A stretch of DNA of 10,489 nucleotides. Origin: Methanobacterium sp. (lineage in GTDB: Archaea; Methanobacteriota; Methanobacteria; Methanobacteriales; Methanobacteriaceae). Numbering within the stretch: the first letter of the stretch is position 1; each line of letters starts with the position of its first letter. The notes beneath the pieces are model-generated. The model did not search any database. It worked only from the letters and a program-made list of their open reading frames with translations, and was not told the origin of the DNA. The position numbers and the translations under genes are program-made. The stretch lies in assembly GCA_030539815.1 (NCBI GenBank), contig JAUNXM010000062.1, forward strand, positions 1 to 10,489, given 5' to 3'. Shown piece after piece: positions 6,197 to 10,489 of this stretch.

Positions 6197-6406
6197 ATGG
6201 TTTTGGGAATAAATGACCCCTGGATATATGGTGCCTATATTGGGTGTATTCTGGTGACTCTTTTATGTGTTGTTTACGGTATCATCAACTGGAATAAAGG
6301 CGGCGACGATGAAGAAGAACAGATAAAAGAAGAAATAGAATGGCATGAGAAAGAAAAGGAAATGGAAGAAAAAGAACTGGGTCTTTGGGATGAATACGAT
6401 GAATAA
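6197..6406 (+). CDS. Small one-helix accessory protein of the sodium symporter
   Basis: The product has 69 residues. A short outside segment LGINDPW leads into a single hydrophobic helix (about 9-31, YGAYIGCILVTLLCVVYGII), then NWNKGG and a highly charged, Glu-rich cytoplasmic tail (about 36-69). The ATG is preceded by a near-perfect Shine-Dalgarno site. The next gene, 39 bp downstream on the same strand, encodes an SSS-family symporter. I recall small proteins of this kind (LGxxDPW...CVxYGxxNWN) beside such symporters, annotated as symporter small accessory proteins. A subunit or assembly role in the membrane is the natural reading but is inference; the acidic tail could also regulate transport. 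The cysteines in the helix (C17, C24) have no known role. Confidence 0.85.
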   Translation: MVLGINDPWIYGAYIGCILVTLLCVVYGIINWNKGGDDEEEQIKEEIEWHEKEKEMEEKELGLWDEYDE

Positions 6407-6445
6407 ATCTGTTTAGACCTAATAAAAGTATAGGTTGTGGATTAA

Positions 6446-8044
6446 ATGAATGATTTATTGATATTAAGTATTGTAGTTTTAATATACTTGGTTTTAACTG
6501 GCTATGTGGGTTATGTGGCCTGGAGGCGAACCAAAACTGCCGATGATTATCTGGTGGCAGGAAGGGAAACCCATCCATTTATCATGGCTTTAAGTTACGG
6601 TGCTACCTTCATAAGCACTGCAGCCATTGTAGGTTTTGGGGGTACTGCTGGAGTATATGGAATGGGACTGTTATGGCTCACCTTCCTGAACATCCTGGTG
6701 GGTATTTTCATAGCTTTTGTATTCTTTGGAAAACGAACCCGGAAAATGGGACACAATTTAGGAGCACTCACTTTCCCGGAATTCTTATCACGACGTTTTG
6801 ATAGTAAATTTATACAGTATTTCAGTGGGCTGGTCATATTTTTTGGAATGACACTGTACGCATCGGTGGTTCTAATTGGTATGGCCCGATTCGCTGAAAC
6901 AACCCTAAGTATAGATTATAATATTGCTCTGGTTGTACTGGCAGTTATCGTGGCTTTGTACGTTATTTTTGGAGGAATAAGGGGTGTTATGTACACCGAT
7001 GCCTTGCAAGGTACCATAATGTTCGTGGGGATGTTCATTCTTCTGGTGGCCACCTACTGGATGTTAGGTGGGGTAACCGATGCCAACCAGGCCCTTACTA
7101 ACCTGGTTAATATAGTGCCAGCAAAGGCAACAGCCACGGCCACGGCCACTGGATTCACGGGATGGACATCTATGCCTGCTTTGGGAAGCCCATTCTGGTG
7201 GACTCTGGTGAGTACACTGATCCTGGGAGTGGGAATAGGAGTTCTATCCCAACCACAATTGGTTGTACGTTTTATGACCGTCAAATCCAACCGAGAACTT
7301 AACCGGGCTGTATTGGTTGGTGGAATTTTCATCCTTTTAATGACTGGAACTGCTTTCATAGTAGGGGCTTTATCCAACGTCTATTTCTATGACACAGTTG
7401 GTAAGTTAGCCATACAAGTTGTAAATGGTAATGCCGACTCAATTATCCCAGCATTCATCACTGCAGCCATGCCCTTATGGTTTGCATACATATTCATGAT
7501 TGCTCTTCTTTCGGCAGCCATGTCCACCCTCAGTGCCCAGGTTCATACCCAGGGAACTGCACTGGGCCGGGATATTTACGAAACTGTGACCAACAAAAAA
7601 GGAGGGGCATCGGTAATGATCGCCAGGTTGGGAATTGCCATAGCCATGATCATTGCAGTTATAATGGGATTCATCCTACCAGCTAACATCATAGCAGTGG
7701 GAACATCCATGTGGTTTTCAATAACTGCAGCAGCATTTCTTTCCATGTACGTATTTGCCCTCTTCTGGAAAGGATGCACCAAAGCGGGTGCAATATCAGG
7801 TTTACTGGTGGGAACCATCCTCAGCCTGTTCTGGCTGGTATTTGAGTACAAAAAATCAGCAGAAGCCCTGGGAATTGCAAAAGCTCTAACTGGTCAGGCT
7901 GTTCTTACAACTTCAGTTCCATGGCCCACAGTTGACCCTATTGTTATCGCATTACCAGTTGCATTGGTAGTTACTATAGTGGTAAGTCTTTTGACCAAAA
8001 AACCCAGCAAAGAACACATGGAAAAATGTTTCAAAGGTGTGTGA
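6446..8044 (+). CDS. Sodium:solute symporter (SSS family)
   Basis: This 532-residue multispanning membrane protein belongs to the SSS family (LeuT fold, related to PutP, vSGLT and MctP). The N-terminus shows TADDYLVAGRETHPFIMALS (31-50), followed by GATFISTAAIVGFGG (52-66) in the first core helix. Later come GGIRGVMYTDALQGTIM (176-192) and SQPQLVVRFM (268-277). The core helix LLSAAMSTLSAQVHTQGTAL (354-373) then GRDIY supplies the Ser/Thr residues (S360, T361) expected at the Na2 sodium site. Thus Na+-driven uptake is likely. The substrate is unclear: a monocarboxylate such as acetate, or an amino acid, would fit, and the STLSAQ stretch looks more MctP-like than PutP-like. A weak Shine-Dalgarno (GGTTGTGGA) precedes ATG 6446. 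It is probably co-transcribed with the small protein 39 bp upstream and ends at a strong terminator. An ATATATAT loop (228-235) comes from a hexamer repeat. Confidence 0.93.
   Translation: MNDLLILSIVVLIYLVLTGYVGYVAWRRTKTADDYLVAGRETHPFIMALSYGATFISTAAIVGFGGTAGVYGMGLLWLTFLNILVGIFIAFVFFGKRTRKMGHNLGALTFPEFLSRRFDSKFIQYFSGLVIFFGMTLYASVVLIGMARFAETTLSIDYNIALVVLAVIVALYVIFGGIRGVMYTDALQGTIMFVGMFILLVATYWMLGGVTDANQALTNLVNIVPAKATATATATGFTGWTSMPALGSPFWWTLVSTLILGVGIGVLSQPQLVVRFMTVKSNRELNRAVLVGGIFILLMTGTAFIVGALSNVYFYDTVGKLAIQVVNGNADSIIPAFITAAMPLWFAYIFMIALLSAAMSTLSAQVHTQGTALGRDIYETVTNKKGGASVMIARLGIAIAMIIAVIMGFILPANIIAVGTSMWFSITAAAFLSMYVFALFWKGCTKAGAISGLLVGTILSLFWLVFEYKKSAEALGIAKALTGQAVLTTSVPWPTVDPIVIALPVALVVTIVVSLLTKKPSKEHMEKCFKGV
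7127..7150 (+). repeat. Hexamer repeat encoding an Ala-Thr run inside the symporter
   Basis: Four hexamers of the form GCNACN (GCAACA, GCCACG, GCCACG, GCCACT) encode ATATATAT at residues 228-235. This lies in an extramembrane loop between hydrophobic segments. Such a repeat can expand or contract in frame. Confidence 0.6.
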
Positions 8045-8049
8045 AGTTT

Positions 8050-8080
8050 GGAGTTTAAAATAAACTCCTATCTTTTTTTT
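8050..8080 (+). terminator. Hairpin and T8 terminator of the symporter operon
   Basis: The arms GGAGTTTA (8050-8057) and TAAACTCC (8061-8068) pair perfectly over 8 bp with a 3-nt loop, and T8 follows at 8073-8080. This is a textbook intrinsic terminator, six bases after the symporter stop codon. Confidence 0.85.
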
Positions 8081-8100
8081 ATTTAAAGTCCACAAATCAA

Positions 8101-8172
8101 GTTATTTTTCTAGAAAATTAATCATTTTTAACTATTTAATGAGGTTATTTTTCTAAGAGGTTATTTTTCTAT
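8101..8172 (+). repeat. Three copies of a T-rich 12-mer, two in tandem
   Basis: GTTATTTTTCTA occurs at 8101-8112, 8144-8155 and 8160-8171. The last two belong to a tandem 16-bp unit starting GAGGTTATTTTTCTA (8141-8156 and 8157-8172, 15 of 16 identical). Each copy has a T5 tract. They may be back-up termination tracts behind the symporter terminator, or regulator sites. Confidence 0.5.
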
Positions 8173-8372
8173 AATTACCGGAATAATGTGGGACTTTATT
8201 ATTTCCTGTTATATTCGCCAATTATTTAAAGAGCCCTGAAACTATAAGTACATCTTGAAACTTAATTTATATGATTAAAATTATGATCTCTTAATATTGG
8301 TAGATAACTTTTTAGATGTAGTATTAATTGTTAGATCAGAATATTAAATACCCTAAACATTGAGGTGAGACC

Positions 8373-8624
8373 ATGAGGATCGTGGAAGAAATTGTTGGAA
8401 AAGAAGTTTTAGACAGTTCAGCAGTGGTTATTGGAAAAGTAAAGGATGTGGAAGTAAATTTCATGACCAATGAAATCGAAGCCTTCATAGTGGGGAAAGG
8501 GGGCATATCTGAGGGCTTAGGATTGTCCAAAGGTGAAACAATTGTCCCTTATGATATGGTGAGTAAAATCGGAGATAAAATACTCCTTAAAAGCAGGGAT
8601 GATGGAACCAGTTATGAATTTTAA
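8373..8624 (+). CDS. PRC-barrel domain protein
   Basis: The product is an 83-residue protein consisting of a single PRC-barrel: EEIVGKEVLDSSAVVIGKVK (5-24), a second strand pair around NEIEAFIVGKGG, then GETIVPYDMVSKIGDKILL (54-72). The I-G-K-V-x-D turn and the I-V-P-Y-D-M-V step are typical. Stand-alone archaeal PRC-barrel proteins are common in methanogens. From memory, a Methanothermobacter member (MTH1859) has a known structure and sits next to pyrE there too. PRC-barrels take part in RNA processing (RimM) and photosynthetic reaction centres; the role of the stand-alone archaeal form is unknown, with membrane-associated or division-linked roles suggested for some. ATG 8373 has a good Shine-Dalgarno site, GAGGTGA (8362-8368). 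The gene appears monocistronic, with a T7 tract at 8646-8652 as a possible end. Confidence 0.9.
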   Translation: MRIVEEIVGKEVLDSSAVVIGKVKDVEVNFMTNEIEAFIVGKGGISEGLGLSKGETIVPYDMVSKIGDKILLKSRDDGTSYEF

Positions 8625-8645
8625 CTGATCTGATCATCTAAACAA

Positions 8646-8652
8646 TTTTTTT
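8646..8652 (+). terminator. T-tract, possible end of the PRC-barrel transcript
   Basis: A T7 run lies 22 bp after the stop codon. The TGATC-T-GATCA inverted repeat before it (8626-8636) has too small a loop to be a good hairpin. Archaea can terminate at T tracts alone. Confidence 0.35.
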
Positions 8653-8841
8653 AAACTATGACATAATTTTTTGCCCATTTCAATTCCCCTATTTCCTGAA
8701 AAGGATTTTACCGGGGGTTCTGAATGGTAAAACATCAACCCTAAGTTATTTAAAGAATTTTAAGTTAATATATCTAATAATTACAATTAATAGGCACACA
8801 AATACCAATTTTACTTTAATAAACAAGTTTTGGTGGTATTT

Positions 8842-9015
8842 TTGGAAGTTCGAGGCATATGTAGTATCTGTGGGCAGCCAGGGAAAATGTACACCTGTTC
8901 CTTATGCGGAAATTTGTTTTGTGGGAGCTGTTTTCAAGGGAAACTTGGAGTATGTAAACGCTGTCAAAGGGGATTAAAATCAGAAAACACGGGTAAAGGA
9001 GTATTCTTAAAATAG
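8842..9015 (+). CDS. Small four-CxxC zinc-finger-like protein
   Basis: This 57-residue protein has eight cysteines in four CxxC pairs, spaced C-x2-C-x8-C-x2-C-x4-C-x2-C-x7-C-x2-C, starting ICSICGQPGKMYTCSLCGN. The pattern and the Y-T-C step resemble HIT-type or treble-clef fingers that bind two zinc ions, with the usual late His replaced by Cys. The C-terminal tail is basic (KRCQRGLK). The frame opens at TTG 8830, but I prefer TTG 8842: GGTGGT (8832-8837) is a suitable Shine-Dalgarno site only for that start, and the protein then begins just before the first CxxC. It ends 190 bp before pyrE on the same strand. The function is unknown; nucleic-acid or protein binding is the usual role of such fingers. 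Confidence 0.8.
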   Translation: MEVRGICSICGQPGKMYTCSLCGNLFCGSCFQGKLGVCKRCQRGLKSENTGKGVFLK

Positions 9016-9155
9016 AAGATAAATTTTAATAGATAATATTTTTCCTCTGTTAATAACAAATTAAATCATAAAAACAGAGATATTCATTATTTACAGAGAT
9101 ATTTAACATATTAACATATTTTAATTCACTAAAAAAAAATTCATACTCCCTGAAT

Positions 9156-9165
9156 AATATTTATT
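9156..9165 (+). promoter_or_regulatory. TATA box of pyrE
   Basis: AATATTTATT lies in the spacer before pyrE and predicts a transcript start near 9187, a short distance before the start codon. This suggests pyrE has its own promoter rather than depending on the zinc-finger gene upstream. Confidence 0.4.
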
Positions 9166-9205
9166 CCCACAATGGATAAAAGATATTGTAAATGGAATGA
9201 TAATT

Positions 9206-9739
9206 ATGGCGATTCAACAGGAAAAGAACCTCTTAATAAATTTATTAAGGGATAACCAGGTTATTAAATTCGGTAAATTCACTCTTTCTTCCGGGAGGGA
9301 GAGTAATTTCTATGTAGATATGAAAAAGGCCATCACAGATCCTGAGATTCTTTCTCAAGTGGCTAAGATCATTACTAAAATTATTCAGGATGATAATATA
9401 GAATTAGTGGCAGGACCTGCTCTGGGAGCTGTGCCCATAGCCACTGCGGTGGCCCTTCAATCCGGGATACCCATGCTCATGATACGCAAGGCACAAAAAG
9501 GTTACGGAACATCAAAACTCATTGAAGGAGAACTTGAAGAAGGAAATAGGGTTATTGTAGTGGAAGATGTTACTACCACTGGTAATTCCCTTTTAAAGGC
9601 TGTTAGGGCTGTTCAGGATAATGGGGGAGTGGTGGAAAGAACCTTCGTAATCGTTGACCGGGAAGAGGGTGCTGTGGAACACCTGAAAAAGGAAGGTGTG
9701 ATCCTAGAGCCTTTGGTGTCCATTAGTGATGTTAAATAG
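9206..9739 (+). CDS. pyrE: Orotate phosphoribosyltransferase
   Basis: The enzyme joins orotate and PRPP to give orotidine 5'-monophosphate, the fifth step of UMP synthesis, in the cytoplasm. The family marks are clear (numbering from the longer frame starting at 9197): [20 protein letters not shown] (25-44), [10 protein letters not shown] (73-82), the flexible catalytic loop [15 protein letters not shown] (97-111), and the 13-residue PRPP motif [13 protein letters not shown] (119-131), followed by VDREEGA. It has 177 residues from ATG 9206, a normal length for archaeal PyrE. ATG 9197 is also possible, but GGAATGAT just before 9206 resembles a Shine-Dalgarno site, and nothing similar precedes 9197. 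No other pyr gene is near, so it is not part of a pyrimidine operon here. Confidence 0.95.
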   Translation: MAIQQEKNLLINLLRDNQVIKFGKFTLSSGRESNFYVDMKKAITDPEILSQVAKIITKIIQDDNIELVAGPALGAVPIATAVALQSGIPMLMIRKAQKGYGTSKLIEGELEEGNRVIVVEDVTTTGNSLLKAVRAVQDNGGVVERTFVIVDREEGAVEHLKKEGVILEPLVSISDVK

Positions 9740-9823
9740 CTTATGCTCTAATCAAAATACTGGTTAGAAACTACATAAATCAAAATAATATTTTAAACTT
9801 CCCTTGAGTTAGTGAGGTCAAAT

Positions 9824-9856
9824 ATCTATCCTAAACTCCCGGGGTTTAGGGTGGAT
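9824..9856 (+). terminator. Strong RNA hairpin between convergent pyrE and MoaB-type genes
   Basis: The + strand RNA can pair 9824-9839 with 9841-9856, around CCTAAAC and GTTTAGG. It gives roughly 14 pairs including four G-U pairs, with a small loop in CCCGGGG. Because the G-U pairs become A-C mismatches on the other strand, the structure favours the + transcript, that is, pyrE. There is no long T tract, so terminator, 3' stabiliser or small RNA are all possible. It lies about 85 bp after the pyrE stop codon and 13 bp from the MoaB gene's stop. Confidence 0.5.
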
Positions 9857-9869
9857 TTATTCCTATAAT

Positions 9870-10409
9870 TTAATGTTTCATGTGTTTCACTAGATGTCCC
9901 ATTTCCGGTTTTATTATTTTCATCCCCAACTGAACTGCATTGGGTGAACCGGGTAATGCCACCAGCAGAGTTTCATCCCATACTCCAGCCGTTGCTCTAG
10001 TCATTATAGCACCAGTTCCCAGTTCTTTATAGGTTTCTGATCGGAAAATTTCACCGAAACCATTTACTTCCTTTTCAAATAAGGGGGTAATGGTTTCAAT
10101 GGTGATATCTCGCTTGCCAATCCCAGTACCACCCGTACTAATAATAATCTCAGCACCTAAATTTTTCATCATATCCAGGGTCTCTAAAAGCTGTTGAGCA
10201 TCATCAGGTATAATCTGGTATGATACAATATCATGCCGTGCTTCCAGTGATTCTATTATTATTTTTCCCGAGAGATCTTCAGGGTTAGAAACAAAATTAG
10301 AATCATTTACTCTGGATGATTTAAATTTAGAGTCACTTAAGGTAATTATTCCAACTTTAACTTTTAATGGGCTGTGTTTTTTATGTTCTTCCATGGTTTT
10401 GCTTTTCAT
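9870..10409 (-). CDS. moaB: MoaB/Mog-family molybdopterin biosynthesis protein
   Basis: The product has 179 residues and belongs to the MoaB/MogA family, which adenylylates molybdopterin before Mo or W insertion. The order of motifs fits: a start strand [12 protein letters not shown] (17-28), [12 protein letters not shown] (45-56), IIPDD (66-70), the substrate site [17 protein letters not shown] (91-107, including D101), GFGEIFR (117-123), IMTRATAGV (135-143) and LPGSPNAV (152-159). Length is normal with a slightly long, basic N-terminal tail. ATG 10409 is supported by GGTGG four bases upstream; ATG 10394 is the next in frame. Methanobacteriales need this cofactor for molybdenum or tungsten formylmethanofuran dehydrogenase and, in some, formate dehydrogenase. 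The gene is convergent with pyrE and has its own upstream region at the window edge. The symbol follows family usage; mogA is also used. Confidence 0.93.
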   Translation of the reverse strand: MKSKTMEEHKKHSPLKVKVGIITLSDSKFKSSRVNDSNFVSNPEDLSGKIIIESLEARHDIVSYQIIPDDAQQLLETLDMMKNLGAEIIISTGGTGIGKRDITIETITPLFEKEVNGFGEIFRSETYKELGTGAIMTRATAGVWDETLLVALPGSPNAVQLGMKIIKPEMGHLVKHMKH

Positions 10410-10476
10410 TAGTCCACCTTTCAGATTCTATTGAGCATTAATTTTTGCAGTCAACTGGTATGATAACTATGAATGA

Positions 10477-10486
10477 AATATTAAAT
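10477..10486 (-). promoter_or_regulatory. Possible TATA box of the MoaB-type gene
   Basis: The minus-strand TTTAATATTT lies about 70 bp upstream of the start, predicting a leader of roughly 45-50 nt. It is at the window edge and the surroundings are AT-rich, so this is weak. Confidence 0.3.
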
Positions 10487-10489
10487 TAA

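Larger units (their letters stand above)
8045..8372. other. 328-bp spacer between symporter and PRC-barrel genes
   Basis: The spacer holds the hairpin-T8 terminator, the T-rich repeats, and then AT-rich sequence with a plausible TATA box for the next gene (ATTTATAT, about 8264-8271). I see no coding frame or RNA gene. Confidence 0.55.

Noticed and set aside
7054..7377. 107-codon minus-strand frame inside the symporter gene
   Set aside because: It is a shadow of the symporter; the Ala/Val run is the reverse reading of the GCNACN repeat.
8101..8172. Possible CRISPR-like repeats
   Set aside because: Units are only 12-16 bp, T-rich, two abut with no spacer, and no cas gene is present.
8634..8735. 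33-codon minus-strand frame (ATG 8735 to TGA 8634) between the PRC-barrel and zinc-finger genes
   Set aside because: Short, no convincing Shine-Dalgarno site, and the translation does not look like a conserved protein.
10460..10489. Start of a + strand gene at the right edge (ATG 10460)
   Set aside because: The frame closes after nine codons at the window end.

Overview
The window looks like chromosomal DNA of a methanogenic archaeon of the order Methanobacteriales, most likely Methanobacterium or a close relative. The clues are: a gene for an MTH865-family protein, a small family I know mainly from this order; archaeal promoters (TATA-like boxes such as TTTATATTTA rather than bacterial -35/-10 boxes); Shine-Dalgarno sites of the GGAGGTGA type; an AT-rich base composition with very AT-rich spacers; and T-rich transcript ends. 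The genus is an inference.

Layout, left to right. Positions 1-135 hold the last 44 codons of a + strand gene whose tail resembles sulfite/nitrite-reductase-like proteins. A stand-alone + gene (294-794) encodes a conserved protein of unknown function. An MTH865-like gene (930-1169, -) and a winged-helix regulator gene with four cysteines (1334-2080, +) are divergent and share a promoter region with repeated and palindromic operator-like sequence. A cytoplasmic PAS-PAS-HisKA_2 histidine kinase (2176-3639, -) follows, with no response regulator in view. After a 500-bp AT-rich spacer, which holds one coding-like 129-bp stretch (4001-4129, -), comes a SulP anion transporter with a STAS domain (4141-5826, -).

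A 370-bp divergent promoter region with a 17-bp tandem repeat separates SulP from a two-gene transport operon (+): a 69-residue one-helix membrane protein (6197-6406) and a sodium:solute symporter (6446-8044), closed by a clear hairpin-plus-T8 terminator. The right part holds a PRC-barrel protein (8373-8624), a four-CxxC zinc-finger-like mini-protein (8842-9015), orotate phosphoribosyltransferase PyrE (9206-9739), and a convergent MoaB/Mog-type molybdopterin biosynthesis gene (9870-10409, -). A strong RNA hairpin lies between pyrE and the MoaB gene.

How they work together: most genes look individually transcribed. The symporter pair is the one clear operon. Two divergent regions (1203-1333 and 5827-6196) carry candidate operators and are the best places to look for undescribed regulation. 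PyrE serves UMP synthesis. The MoaB-type protein serves molybdo/tungstopterin synthesis, which Methanobacteriales need for formylmethanofuran dehydrogenase. No mobile element, CRISPR array, tRNA or rRNA is visible, and I see no obvious defence or biosynthetic cluster. The more novel candidates are small proteins and regulatory repeats.
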